Counted from the stretch's first letter, positions 28,926 to 37,266 are shown. The stretch: DNA of 37,416 bases from Nitrosopumilaceae archaeon (GCA_024644385.1 JAHELB010000013.1:1-37416); one strand, 5' to 3'. The notes: generated by a model not told the origin, from the letters alone. A program made the numbers and translations.

Positions 28926-30479
28926 CTAATTCATATTTTTAAGGGCTCTTTCTCTATTTAATAATACATTAGGATCATTCGGATTTATTTCCAATGCTTT
29001 TTCGTAACAGGCTAAAGCCTCTTTAAATTGCTCAAAAAAACAAAAGGCAACTCCCTTGTTAGATAGGACATTTACATTGTTAGGATTAATTTCAAGGGCT
29101 TTATCATAACACACTACTGCTTCCTCATGTTTTCCAAGTCTAGCCAATGCAACCCCTTTATTGGATAATGCATTAACATGATTTGGAAAACTTTTCAAGA
29201 TTTTCTCATAGCATTTTATTGATTCTTCATATTTTCCAAGTTTGCCCAAGGCAACTCCCTTGTTGAATAACGAATTCACATGATTTGGATTAATTTCAAG
29301 GGCTTTATCATAACACACTACTGCTTCCTCATGTTTTCCCCGTTCGTTCATTGTCACACCTTTGAGATAAAGGGCATCAAAGATATTTGGAATAATATCC
29401 TTCACGGGTTCATTTTCTACTACTTTTTCTTTCTTTTTTTCCTGCTTCATAGTGGAACTAGCATGAATTATGGTATCCAATTTACTTGGGATAATATTTT
29501 CCACTTTATCATTTTCTACTACTTTTTTCGATTCTTTTTTTATATTTGATAAAGCAACTTCTTTTTTTATACTTGATACAGCAACCTCTTTTTGCTGCAA
29601 GGCTTTGAGGTCTCTTGGTTTTATTTCCAAAGCCTTATCAAAACATTTTATGGCTTTGTGGTGTTCGTTGAGAGTTTCCAATACAATACCTTTCTGGTAT
29701 AATAAATCAAAATCATTCGGTTTTATTTCCAAAGCTTTATCATAACACACTACTGCTTCCTCATGTTTTCCGAGTATATCTAAAATAATTCCCTTATTGT
29801 ATAATGTATTCACGTCATCAGGATTTATCTTCAATACTTTATCATAACATGTTAAGGCTTCGTTGTTTCTCCCAAGAGCTTTTAGTGATAATCCTTTATT
29901 GTATAATGCAACAAAATCATTTGAATTAATTTTTAACAATCTGTCATAGCATCTAATACCTTCCAAATGTCTTTCAAGACCATTCAGGGTAACGCCTTTT
30001 TGGTATAATGTATTCACGTCATCAGGATTTGCCTCCAAAACTTTATCATAACATGCTAGCGCTTCATTATATCTGCCAAGAAAACTTAGCGATAAACCAC
30101 AATTGTATAATGTATTCACATCATTAGGGTCAATTTCCAAGGCTTTGGCATAGTTTTCTAAAGACTCTTCACGTCTTCCTAGTTTTGCTAAGGCAACACC
30201 CTTGTTGTATAATGTATGAAAATTGGTAGGAACAACTAATAAGACTTTGTCATAGCATAACACTGCTTCTCTATTTTTTCCAATTCTAGCTAAAGCAACC
30301 CCCTTATTGTATAATGTATTCACGTCATCAGGATTTATCTCCAAGGCTTTATCGTAACATAAAATGGCCTCTTCATTTTTTTCAAGATTACTTAATGTGA
30401 CTCCTTGGTTGTAGAAAACCTCAAAATCATCTAAAATGATTTCCAATTCCTGAATCGCCCATGAAGAAAGAGTATACAC
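28926..30479 (-). CDS. TPR-repeat protein with 12 units in an 8+4 arrangement
   Basis: GTG start. After a short head (YTLSSWAIQELEIILDD), eight 34-residue TPR units run to about residue 295. Each has the pattern LYNKGVALxxLGKxEEAxxCYDKALEINPDD. A 75-residue Lys/Glu-rich linker follows, and then four more units to the end. The linker holds two related blocks (VVENDKVENIIP and VVENEPVKDIIP), so it may be a degenerate duplicated segment. The protein has no signal peptide or membrane span and is probably a cytoplasmic scaffold. Repeats share long stretches of nearly identical DNA, which favours unequal recombination. A truncated TPR gene lies at the left window edge. Confidence 0.92.
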   Translation of the reverse strand: MYTLSSWAIQELEIILDDFEVFYNQGVTLSNLEKNEEAILCYDKALEINPDDVNTLYNKGVALARIGKNREAVLCYDKVLLVVPTNFHTLYNKGVALAKLGRREESLENYAKALEIDPNDVNTLYNCGLSLSFLGRYNEALACYDKVLEANPDDVNTLYQKGVTLNGLERHLEGIRCYDRLLKINSNDFVALYNKGLSLKALGRNNEALTCYDKVLKINPDDVNTLYNKGIILDILGKHEEAVVCYDKALEIKPNDFDLLYQKGIVLETLNEHHKAIKCFDKALEIKPRDLKALQQKEVAVSSIKKEVALSNIKKESKKVVENDKVENIIPSKLDTIIHASSTMKQEKKKEKVVENEPVKDIIPNIFDALYLKGVTMNERGKHEEAVVCYDKALEINPNHVNSLFNKGVALGKLGKYEESIKCYEKILKSFPNHVNALSNKGVALARLGKHEEAVVCYDKALEINPNNVNVLSNKGVAFCFFEQFKEALACYEKALEINPNDPNVLLNRERALKNMN

Positions 30480-30593
30480 AGGTAGGCTTTAAATTTAAAA
30501 AAATGTTATAAATAATTCATTACATCATGATTTTGTTCTGACTAAATTCAGATCTACATTATTCTTATTTAATACAATCACACAAAATCTCTG

Positions 30594-30980
30594 GTGAAAA
30601 ATTACACAATTCTCATTATTTTGATCGGCGCAGGAATAGTCGGCATGGTGGTGGTCTTTGGTTCAGATGTAGTTAAAATGTCCGTGCCTACACAAGATTA
30701 TGAGCTTTTTGTGGATCCTATAATTGACAAGCAAAACTTGTTTGATATCGGTCGAGTGACTATACAAAATACGGGGTTAAAACCTCTTACCAACATTCAT
30801 GTAAACTTTGGAGATGGTGATACATTAGATCTGCAAATTTTAGAACCAGGTGATAAAATCCTTCTTTCTCCTCCTTCAGAAAATTCTATGGAATTTGTTA
30901 TTATTAGTGCAGATAACGATATTTTTGTAAGCAAAGCGTACAGAACACCACCAAAGATGGTTGGGATGATGGGGTCTTAG
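30594..30980 (+). CDS. N-terminally anchored extracytoplasmic protein
   Basis: The 128-aa protein starts at GTG with a membrane segment (YTILIILIGAGIVGMVVVFG, residues 4-23) and continues as a beta-rich domain (IGRVTIQNTGLKPLTNIHVNFGDGD, then ILEPGDKILLSPPSENSMEFVIISADND). The 'NTGxKPLTNI...' pattern resembles the CARDB/DUF-type beta-sandwich of extracellular archaeal proteins. It is likely anchored by its N-terminal helix with the domain outside. No named family is recognised. It lies 82 bp before the receiver gene on the same strand. Confidence 0.65.
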   Translation: MKNYTILIILIGAGIVGMVVVFGSDVVKMSVPTQDYELFVDPIIDKQNLFDIGRVTIQNTGLKPLTNIHVNFGDGDTLDLQILEPGDKILLSPPSENSMEFVIISADNDIFVSKAYRTPPKMVGMMGS

Positions 30981-31061
30981 GTTTTTTGCATGTTTTCCAA
31001 TTAATTTATGTAATAAAATAAACATACAATTCTCTATATTCCACAAATAGATAATCCAATT

Positions 31062-31418
31062 ATGAAAGTACTCATAGTGGATGACAATCAAGACATTACA
31101 GACTTACTCTCAAAATTTCTTGATGCAAAGGGATTTGAGAATGTGGTAACTAATGATCCTCAAGATGGACTAAGACAAATTAAAGAAGGGCATTATGACA
31201 TGGTTCTTTTAGATATTTCCATGCCTGAAATTAGTGGAATTGATATCATTCAAAACTTGGAGCAAGACAATCTACTAAAAAATCAAAAAATTGTCATATT
31301 TTCTGCAACTGCATTTACTACCAAGGAGATTGATCAGTTGATAACTAAACAAGGAATACATAGTTGCTTGAAAAAACCAATTGCTCTCAACAAACTCTTA
31401 GCGACAATTACACATTAA
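31062..31418 (+). CDS. CheY-like response regulator receiver domain
   Basis: The 118-aa protein is a lone receiver. Metal-binding Asp7-Asp8 (LIVDDNQD), phosphoacceptor Asp51 (VLLDISMPE), Ser81/Thr83 (FSATAF) and Lys105 before Pro106 (LKKPI) form the complete active site. There is no output domain, so it acts by binding a partner, as CheY and Spo0F do. No histidine kinase is in the window. Thaumarchaea hold many such stand-alone receivers. It may share a transcript with the small anchored protein upstream. Confidence 0.92.
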   Translation: MKVLIVDDNQDITDLLSKFLDAKGFENVVTNDPQDGLRQIKEGHYDMVLLDISMPEISGIDIIQNLEQDNLLKNQKIVIFSATAFTTKEIDQLITKQGIHSCLKKPIALNKLLATITH

Positions 31419-31510
31419 GACTTTTTTTTAATTTTTGCGATACTGATAATAAATTTAATTTTTTTTAATTAAAATCATGTTGAGGACTTGATTATGGGTT
31501 GAAAGTTAGA

Positions 31511-32656
31511 TTAGGACACATAAATTTTTCCCCATCCTCGTTTTTCAAGAGTTATTGCTGTGTCTAATTTTACACATGCGGGAGAACCATTATTTTTAAT
31601 TATCAATACAAACCCTTCTTTACATTTTATATCGTGAGTATTTACACCTGAAGAAATTTGTTTTAATGGTGGTTGATTTGGTATTTGTTTGTTAATTATT
31701 GAAAGTCCTCCGCCATAATACATGGAATACAATTTTCCAGTTTCAGAGTTTATTGCAAGCTCAAAAGGTTCTGAAACTGGTATTGTTTCAATTACCCTGT
31801 TCTCAAAACCATCAATTACCGAAATATCTCTAGATCCCTGATTTGATACATAGATAATATTGGATTTAGGATCAGTTACCACTCGCCTTGGAATTTCGCC
31901 TACATCAATGGAATTTAACACTTTATTTGTTGAGCCATCAATAACTGAGACTGTATTAGTCTCCTGGTTTGTCACATAGACAATGTTTGTTGCTGGATTT
32001 ACTGCTATGCCCCTAGGGCTTTCTTGAACTTTAATTGTAGTTATTTTTTGATTGACATTTCCATCCCACACATGTACTAAATTTTCTGACTCACTGGTAA
32101 CATAAACAATCCCTGTTGAAGGATTCACTGCAATTCCACATGGCACCAAAACCTCAAAAGACGATATAATTTCATTTGTTTTACCATCAATCACCGATAC
32201 TGAATGTGCCCTATCACTTGTGACATAAATGGCGTTGTTATTGGGATTTACTGCAATATCGTATGGATCCTTTAAGCTAATCTCTTTTATCACCTTATTT
32301 GTGGTGCCATTTAATATTGAAAGAGTATTGGCAAATTCTCCTCCAACATAAATCAAGTTTGTTTCTGGATTAATACCGACACCAAAGGGAGTTTTAACCA
32401 CGTTAATTGATTCAAGAATGTTATCTGTTTTACCATCCAGTATGACAAGTTTCCCTTCATAGAATTGGGTGACATATACCTTGTTTGTTCTTTCATTTAC
32501 AATCCCAGAAGTCGGCGCGCCCTGCAAATCTAAATTAGATACCATATAAGAAAAATTCTCAGAAAAAGCATTTTCTAATAAAATGGAATCTGTGCCTGAA
32601 AGAAAAATACCTGAAAATATCAGGCCTAAAACTATCTTGGAGATATTTAGTGTCAC
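31511..32656 (-). CDS. Secreted YVTN-type beta-propeller protein
   Basis: A hydrophobic signal region (ISKIVLGLIFSGIFLSG, residues 5-21) precedes about seven repeats of some 42 residues. Each has the pattern IAVNPxTNxIYVTNxxxxTVSVIDGxTNKVIxxIxV, giving a YVTN seven-blade propeller. The last 40 residues (IKCKEGFVLIIKNNGSPACVKLD and GWGKIYVS) form a cysteine-pair tail found in many thaumarchaeal surface proteins, with one disulphide likely. The protein is exported and probably binds other surface proteins or polymers. It is divergent from purC with 88 bp between the starts. Confidence 0.88.
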   Translation of the reverse strand: MTLNISKIVLGLIFSGIFLSGTDSILLENAFSENFSYMVSNLDLQGAPTSGIVNERTNKVYVTQFYEGKLVILDGKTDNILESINVVKTPFGVGINPETNLIYVGGEFANTLSILNGTTNKVIKEISLKDPYDIAVNPNNNAIYVTSDRAHSVSVIDGKTNEIISSFEVLVPCGIAVNPSTGIVYVTSESENLVHVWDGNVNQKITTIKVQESPRGIAVNPATNIVYVTNQETNTVSVIDGSTNKVLNSIDVGEIPRRVVTDPKSNIIYVSNQGSRDISVIDGFENRVIETIPVSEPFELAINSETGKLYSMYYGGGLSIINKQIPNQPPLKQISSGVNTHDIKCKEGFVLIIKNNGSPACVKLDTAITLEKRGWGKIYVS

Positions 32657-32733
32657 TATTACTGAATCAATATTTAGCCATAATAATAGATTCTTCTATT
32701 TTACAAAAATTCGTAAATTTTGTTTTTACCATG

Positions 32734-32737
32734 GGAG
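32734..32737 (+). promoter_or_regulatory. Shine-Dalgarno-like site for purC
   Basis: GGAG lies 7 bases before the purC ATG at 32745. An ATG at 32731 would give a five-codon frame whose TGA overlaps the purC ATG, but a ribosome-binding site is the simpler reading. Confidence 0.45.
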
Positions 32738-32744
32738 CAATTAA

Positions 32745-33593
32745 ATGATAACGCCCTTAATTGACTCTGTGAAATTTTTAACCTCCGGAAAAGTAAAGGA
32801 TCTCTTCGACCATGGAGAGGATACATTGATTTTCAAATTCTCAGACAGGGTGTCTGCATATGATGTTAAATTTAGGGAGAATATTCCCCAAAAAGGCGAG
32901 GTTTTATGCAAATTTGCCGAATTTTGGTTTAATGAGTTATCGATACCAAATCATTTTGTAAAAAGAAAATCAGATACTGAAATTATTGTAAAAAAGATGA
33001 AGATGTTACCCATTGAATGTGTGGTAAGAGGTTATTTTTATGGGAGCCTAGTGAACAGATGGAAAAAAGGTGAAGTCAAAATTCCGGAAGGGTCTGATAC
33101 TACACTTGCTTCTAAATTATCTAGACCCATTTTTGATCCTACAACAAAGTCAGAGCACGATATTCCCGTTGATAAAAAAAAAGCAATCGAAATGAAATTA
33201 GTTACAGAATCTCAGTATGATTGGCTTGAAAAAACCTCGATAGATATTTACAAGAAAATGGCCTTGACAGCCAACAATGCTGGATTTATTCTAGCTGATT
33301 TGAAATTAGAATTTGGAATTTTAAATGGGGAAATTGCCTTGGGTGATTCTATTGGACCTGATGAATACCGGCTTTGGCCACTAGACTCCTATACAGTTGG
33401 ACAAATTCAAGAGGCCTATGACAAACAAATTTTGCGTGACTGGTTGACTGAAAAGGGGTATCAAAAACAATTCGAGACTCAACGTGAGGAAGGTAAAGAA
33501 CCAACACCTCCAGAAATCCCTAAAGACATAATTCAAAAAATGACAGAGAGATATGTTACTGCATATGAGAAATTAACTGGTCATAAACTTTAG
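32745..33593 (+). CDS. purC: SAICAR synthetase PurC
   Basis: The 282-aa enzyme ligates aspartate to CAIR in purine synthesis. Family blocks are [28 protein letters not shown] near the start, [19 protein letters not shown] near 95, [13 protein letters not shown] with the nucleotide-binding region, and [10 protein letters not shown] followed by [13 protein letters not shown]. The length is normal. It stands apart from purSQLF and purP, showing dispersal of the pathway. It uses an ATG with a Shine-Dalgarno-like GGAG. Transcription may be ended by the AT-rich sequence after 33600. Confidence 0.96.
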   Translation: MITPLIDSVKFLTSGKVKDLFDHGEDTLIFKFSDRVSAYDVKFRENIPQKGEVLCKFAEFWFNELSIPNHFVKRKSDTEIIVKKMKMLPIECVVRGYFYGSLVNRWKKGEVKIPEGSDTTLASKLSRPIFDPTTKSEHDIPVDKKKAIEMKLVTESQYDWLEKTSIDIYKKMALTANNAGFILADLKLEFGILNGEIALGDSIGPDEYRLWPLDSYTVGQIQEAYDKQILRDWLTEKGYQKQFETQREEGKEPTPPEIPKDIIQKMTERYVTAYEKLTGHKL

Positions 33594-33743
33594 TAGTTTT
33601 ATTTTTAATTTGACCTAAAAGGAAGACGGGAAGCTACTTTAAACTCGAATTTATTTTTTGGACATCCTGCAAAAATTAACCAAATGCATGATTTGACCAA
33701 CTTTTTTTTGAAACAACATATTTTTTTAATTTTTTATTTTTTC

Positions 33744-33757
33744 TTGTACCGGTACAA
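33744..33757. promoter_or_regulatory. 14-bp perfect palindrome (possible operator)
   Basis: TTGTACC is followed directly by GGTACAA. It lies 190 bp upstream of the winged-helix gene and has a size typical of dimeric regulator sites. The binding protein is not known. Confidence 0.35.
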
Positions 33758-33851
33758 TATTTACATAATCACTATCAAAATTATTGTATTGTTATCAATA
33801 TACTTGATATGCTTACCAAAAATATGAGAATAAATCTAATAATTATCACAG

Positions 33852-33873
33852 CACTATGAAAATTTTCATAGTG
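33852..33873. promoter_or_regulatory. 22-bp perfect palindrome upstream of the winged-helix gene
   Basis: CACTATGAAAA is followed directly by its exact reverse complement, with no spacer. It lies 76 bp before the ATG at 33949. Winged-helix dimers bind palindromes of this size, so it is a good candidate for autoregulation. Confidence 0.5.
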
Positions 33874-33934
33874 GAAAAATTTTAATGCGATTAGACAAAA
33901 AAATATGATACAAGGATCTTTTAGCTAAAATTTA

Positions 33935-33939
33935 GAGGT
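33935..33939 (+). promoter_or_regulatory. Shine-Dalgarno-like GAGGT
   Basis: GAGGT lies 9 bases before the ATG at 33949. Most genes here look leaderless, so this one is probably transcribed with a leader from upstream AT-rich boxes near 33900. Confidence 0.45.
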
Positions 33940-33948
33940 ATAATTTGA

Positions 33949-34461
33949 ATGTCCACCATACTAGAAAAACAAATCAAAGTAAACCGAATAGTAACCACTA
34001 GCCTAGAGCATGCCCGTGCAATTGAAGACCCTGCACGTGCAAAAATCATGGAATTTTTGTATAAAAATTCCTTGTCTGCCGAACAAATTTCAAATGAATT
34101 AAAAAAGACAGGATACAAAAAAGCACTAACCACGGTTAGACATCATTTAGAAATTTTAAAAAAATCGGGTCTAGTGGAAATTGTAAAAATTGAGGAATCT
34201 CGAGGTGCAATTACAAAATTTTATGGCACCTCAACAAAACTACTTGGTTACCAGACTCCTGAGGATTTCGAATCAAAATACTCCAAAATAATTGATAACA
34301 CTTCAGTTAAAATTGAAAAAATACTCCGAGGACTGGTCCCAAAATCTACAAAATCAAAAAAAGATAAAAAAAGCCAACCTCAAGACTATTCTCAATATTT
34401 GGTATTGGAGATAATGAATAGAGCAATGACCAATGTTTTAGAAAAAACAGCAAAAAAATAG
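33949..34461 (+). CDS. ArsR-like winged-helix transcription regulator
   Basis: The 170-aa protein has a helix-turn-helix of ArsR type: RAIEDPARAKIMEFLYKNSLSAEQISNELKKTG (about 22-54), then TTVRHHLEILKKSGLVEIVKI, whose TVRHHL is the recognition helix. A beta wing (RGAITKFYGTS) follows. A charged linker (PKSTKSKKDKKSQPQD) leads to a C-terminal helix. No metal-binding cysteines are present, so it is not a classical metal sensor. Palindromes upstream suggest autoregulation. The next gene, a PPOX protein, is 77 bp downstream and may be a target. Confidence 0.8.
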   Translation: MSTILEKQIKVNRIVTTSLEHARAIEDPARAKIMEFLYKNSLSAEQISNELKKTGYKKALTTVRHHLEILKKSGLVEIVKIEESRGAITKFYGTSTKLLGYQTPEDFESKYSKIIDNTSVKIEKILRGLVPKSTKSKKDKKSQPQDYSQYLVLEIMNRAMTNVLEKTAKK

Positions 34462-34538
34462 GTCGATCCTTTACCTGTAACTCCCACAACGCCCTGAGAG
34501 AGTAAAATAATTATCTACTGCTAACCATCTGGACTATT

Positions 34539-34946
34539 ATGGAAGAAAAAGCGGTAAAATTATTCCAAGACAAAAATCTTGTTTTTATTGCCACTGTTAT
34601 GAAAGATGGTTCTCCCCAATTAACACCGGTCTGGGCAAATTATGAAGATGATCATATTTTGATAAACACCGCAGAAGGTAGAATTAAACACAAAAACATT
34701 TTGCATGATCCACGAGTTGCAGTATCTGTAGTTGCAAAAGATAATCCATTAGATATGGTAACAATAAGAGGAAAAGTTGTACAAGTGATACCAGATTATG
34801 ATTACAAACATGCAGACAAACTAACTTTACAATACATGGGCCATGATCACTATCCATTCAAACGGAAAGATGAAAAAAGAATTATTCTAAAAATAAAACC
34901 AGAGTTAACATTTGTCTTACCTGAATTAAAAATGAATGAGGACTAG
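34539..34946 (+). CDS. PPOX-class F420-dependent-type oxidoreductase
   Basis: The 135-aa protein has the split-barrel pattern: LFQDKNLVFIATVMKDGSPQLTPVWANYEDDHILINTAEGRIKHKNILHDPRVAVSV. The GSPQLTPVWAN block and the DPRVAVSVVAKDNP strand are those of the F420-dependent PPOX group. Later DKLTLQYMGHDHYPFKR is the C-terminal helix with the aromatic YPF. Substrates in archaea are unknown. It is probably cotranscribed with or regulated by the winged-helix gene upstream. It is the second PPOX protein in the window, of a different subgroup from that at 2732. Confidence 0.85.
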   Translation: MEEKAVKLFQDKNLVFIATVMKDGSPQLTPVWANYEDDHILINTAEGRIKHKNILHDPRVAVSVVAKDNPLDMVTIRGKVVQVIPDYDYKHADKLTLQYMGHDHYPFKRKDEKRIILKIKPELTFVLPELKMNED

Positions 34947-34953
34947 GAGATTC

Positions 34954-34992
34954 TAATGTTTCTAAATTCGAATTTAGAAACATTAAATTTTT
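34954..34992. terminator. Perfect 32-bp palindrome, bidirectional terminator
   Basis: TAATGTTTCTAAATTC (34954-34969) is followed directly by its exact reverse complement, ending at 34985, then a T-run at 34988-34992. It lies 8 bp after the PPOX stop and 46 bp before the stop of the convergent H1-like gene, so it can end transcription from both sides. Confidence 0.65.
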
Positions 34993-35031
34993 ACAATAAA
35001 TGGACTAGATAAAAAAGGTAGAAAAAGCAGC

Positions 35032-35367
35032 TTATCGTCTTCTTGCTGCTCTTCTTTTAGGTGCTGCTCTTCTTTTAGTAGCGGCTCTTCGTTTTGGAGC
35101 TGCTCTTCTTTTAGTAGCTGCCTTTCGTTTTGGAGCTGCTCTTCTTTTAGTAGCTGCCTTTCGTTTTGGAGCTGCTCTTCGTTTTGGAGCTGCTCTACGT
35201 TTTGCGCCGGTTTTACTTCTTGCTGCTGCACCTTTTTTAGCTGCGGCTCTTCGTTTTCTTAGAGCTGCGGTTTTAGCTGCGGCTGCTGCTTTTGCGGCGG
35301 CATTTCTTTTTCTTGTTCGTGCTGCTTTTCTAGCTGCTGCTGCACGTTTTTCTTTAATGGTTACCAT
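35032..35367 (-). CDS. Histone H1-like Lys/Arg/Ala-rich DNA-binding protein
   Basis: The 111-aa protein is almost entirely Lys, Arg, Ala, Pro and Thr, with one acidic residue (Glu6). Residues 58-111 are nine tandem hexapeptides of the form (R/K)AA(P/T)KR, coded by 18-nt repeats with a partial 36-nt period. The composition matches the tail of linker histone H1 and bacterial H1-like proteins, which bind DNA by charge. A role in nucleoid compaction or DNA protection is inference. There is no folded domain, cysteine or signal peptide. The low-complexity coding repeats make copy number likely to vary between strains. Confidence 0.85.
   Translation of the reverse strand: MVTIKEKRAAAARKAARTRKRNAAAKAAAAAKTAALRKRRAAAKKGAAARSKTGAKRRAAPKRRAAPKRKAATKRRAAPKRKAATKRRAAPKRRAATKRRAAPKRRAARRR
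35035..35196 (-). repeat. Nine 18-bp tandem coding repeats
   Basis: This segment codes the nine hexapeptides of the H1-like tail. The units differ mainly in the Pro/Thr and Arg/Lys codons, giving an alternation with about 36-bp period. Confidence 0.75.
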
Positions 35368-35479
35368 TACTTACACGCATAATTCATCGTGGTTATATGG
35401 TGAAAGTCACACTTTATTGCCCCAAAAATAGGAAATTTTGACAAAAAAAATTTTAAAAAAATTTTTTAATTTTTTGCGA

Positions 35480-35965
35480 TCAACAATTTGTAAGACAGAT
35501 CATTGCAGTATCAACAGTTGATTGTTCTTTTGTTGGACGAATTATAATGTCAAATTGTTTTTGCTCGTCATATGGGACATCAAACTGTGTTGTTCTTCTG
35601 ATAGGTTTTCCTGGTTCTAAATAATCACCATAAAGATCTTCTTCTGAAAATTCTCCGTACACTGCTTCGTGTTTTTGATCTTTTTCATCTACTAGGTAAA
35701 ATTGACCCCCTGACATTCGAGTTTCTTCTTGACTAATGTTTTTTGCCTCTATAATGATTTTAACAAAGGTATTTTCTGGTTTAGTGTCTTTGTTTCCCAT
35801 ATGTGTCCCATCAAATGTTACAATATACTCTACGGGTCCAACTATTACTGACTCTCCTGCATTTACTTCGATGAAATTGGTTTGATATTGGGTATACATG
35901 TACATTGCAACTGCCATTGAAGCAATTACTGCTACAATTACAATCACCAACCCTAGTCCTGCCAT
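35480..35965 (-). CDS. Membrane-anchored DUF4352-like extracellular protein
   Basis: The 161-aa protein has an N-terminal membrane helix (LGLVIVIVAVIASMAVAMYMY, residues 4-24) and an immunoglobulin-like domain. The latter carries VKIIIEAKNISQEETRMSGGQFYLVDEKDQKHEAVY and LEPGKPIRRTTQFDVPYDEQKQFDIIIRP, the strand-loop pattern of DUF4352. It ends with two cysteines (MICLTNC). It is anchored with its domain outside. Telomeric-repeat-binding or 'TRF2-like' DUF4352 proteins in archaea are of unknown function. A T-run follows its stop. Confidence 0.75.
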   Translation of the reverse strand: MAGLGLVIVIVAVIASMAVAMYMYTQYQTNFIEVNAGESVIVGPVEYIVTFDGTHMGNKDTKPENTFVKIIIEAKNISQEETRMSGGQFYLVDEKDQKHEAVYGEFSEEDLYGDYLEPGKPIRRTTQFDVPYDEQKQFDIIIRPTKEQSTVDTAMICLTNC

Positions 35966-36135
35966 TGCTGAATTTTGTCAAATTTAGTATATAGTTGAAG
36001 CGAAAAACCCTGGGGATTTTGCCTAATGGGTAGTAATTTAACAAAAAAGGAGTGTGGGGTTTCAGGGCTTCGATAAGTACGTAATGAGTATGTATTGATT
36101 ATACTGAAATAAAGGGGGTTTTTTGCAAAACATAC

Positions 36136-36381
36136 TTGGTGAAAAAGTACTCTCAAAAAGATTTTCTTAAAATTGGCGTAATTGCTGGGATTGTTGTGAT
36201 TCCACTGGTAATTGCCTATGGTGCAGGGGGATACTTTGTTGAAGACGGCACAGAATTTTGGTCTGAATGGGATTGTGACCAAATTACTAAATTTGCCATG
36301 AGTTCAGAGTTTAACAAAATAAGTGAGCACCAACATATGCAGTATAACTTGGACATGTCCACATGCATTAAAGAACCATGA
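36136..36381 (+). CDS. Single-span small membrane protein with two cysteines (81 aa)
   Basis: It starts at TTG 36136 or GTG 36139. A basic head (VKKYSQKDFLK) leads to a membrane segment (IGVIAGIVVIPLVIAYGAGGYF) and a short extracytoplasmic part with EDGTEFWSEWDCDQI and MSTCIKEP. The two cysteines could form a disulphide. No family is recognised. The 170-bp gap before it shows no clear structure. It may be a single gene. Confidence 0.6.
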   Translation: MVKKYSQKDFLKIGVIAGIVVIPLVIAYGAGGYFVEDGTEFWSEWDCDQITKFAMSSEFNKISEHQHMQYNLDMSTCIKEP

Positions 36382-36547
36382 TTTTTCTATTTTCTAAAAA
36401 ATTATTATGGTTTACCTTTTGATTCTAAATTACTACATAAAATTTATGGATGTTTAGTCCCATTTTTTTCAATATTAGGAACAAAATTGTAACATTATAA
36501 TTTTACTGTAAGAAATTGTTAAATGAGGTTCTCCTAAACTTGAACCA

Positions 36548-37228
36548 ATGAATACCAAATCGGTTTTGGGCATATCCATAGCTGCAGTATTTGCAGTATC
36601 ATTGATTTTTACCCAAAATGCTTTTGCAGGTGTTCCAGAGCCATTTATTGCATCTGTTGTTCCACAAAATCAAGAAGAAAACAGATACGTGTACTCTTGG
36701 GATCCTGAAGCAGATTTACCAAAGGTAACTGACGACGTTTTTGTGGACATTCCTATTGTCGGATTTGGAGTAGCAATTGTAACCTTTACTAGCGATTCTG
36801 ATGTAAACTTTACAGGAGCAACTATACATCCGCCAGCACGTGACAACAGACAACATTCTACTGGATGGCATCCTCATACAGGTGAAGCCTCAGTAATTGC
36901 TGATACAGAAGGTTTAGAATTCTGTATTACAGATCTAAACAGTCCACATGCTGGAATGGTCAACACTAGAGACACTTTCAGAATGTCCATGAGTGCAGAT
37001 GATGCTCTAAACACACCAGATGATTGGGAAAATGGCCCCTCAGGTGCTATTACTTTCCACTTGGTAGTTGACACTGAAAATTGTGATGGACAAACACCCG
37101 AACTAAAAGGTGGTGATGGCTGGGGTGGTAAGAACGACAATGGTTCCCCGCAGGATCATATTGGACCTGCACTTCCTGGATTGAAGGTTGTAATTGACGA
37201 AATAATCTTCGGACCTGGAGTACCTTAG
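36548..37228 (+). CDS. Secreted protein with signal peptide (226 aa)
   Basis: A signal peptide (MNTKSVLGISIAAVFAVSLIFTQNAFA) is cut near residue 27. The mature part is acidic and beta-rich, with blocks PQNQEENRYVYSWDPEADLP, GFGVAIVTFTSDSDVNF, STGWHPHTGEASVIADTEGLEFCITDL, and a Gly/Asp-rich KGGDGWGGKNDNGSPQDHIG near the end. Two cysteines (EFCITD, ENCDGQ) may form a disulphide. No transmembrane tail or PEFG motif is seen, so it is likely released. Some features recall spondin-domain proteins of archaea, but I am not sure. Codon use and composition appear native. Confidence 0.75.
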   Translation: MNTKSVLGISIAAVFAVSLIFTQNAFAGVPEPFIASVVPQNQEENRYVYSWDPEADLPKVTDDVFVDIPIVGFGVAIVTFTSDSDVNFTGATIHPPARDNRQHSTGWHPHTGEASVIADTEGLEFCITDLNSPHAGMVNTRDTFRMSMSADDALNTPDDWENGPSGAITFHLVVDTENCDGQTPELKGGDGWGGKNDNGSPQDHIGPALPGLKVVIDEIIFGPGVP

Positions 37229-37266
37229 GTAGAAATTTTCTATCTTTTTTCTTTATTTTTTTGGGG

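Larger units (their letters stand above)
33594..33948. other. Gene-free interval rich in palindromes
   Basis: In 355 bases no gene is supported. They contain a 14-bp palindrome (33744-33757), TATCAA/TTGATA around TATAC (about 33793-33809), a 22-bp palindrome (33852-33873), and the promoter and ribosome-binding site of the winged-helix gene. Confidence 0.65.

Noticed and set aside
29280-29745. Two plus-strand frames of 89-91 aa inside the TPR gene
   Set aside because: Phe/Ser-rich antisense of Lys/Glu-rich TPR codons.
34983-35231. Gln/Glu/Leu-rich 82-aa minus-strand frame
   Set aside because: Frame-shifted reading of the H1-like tandem repeats; the Lys/Arg/Ala frame has a proper start and known composition.
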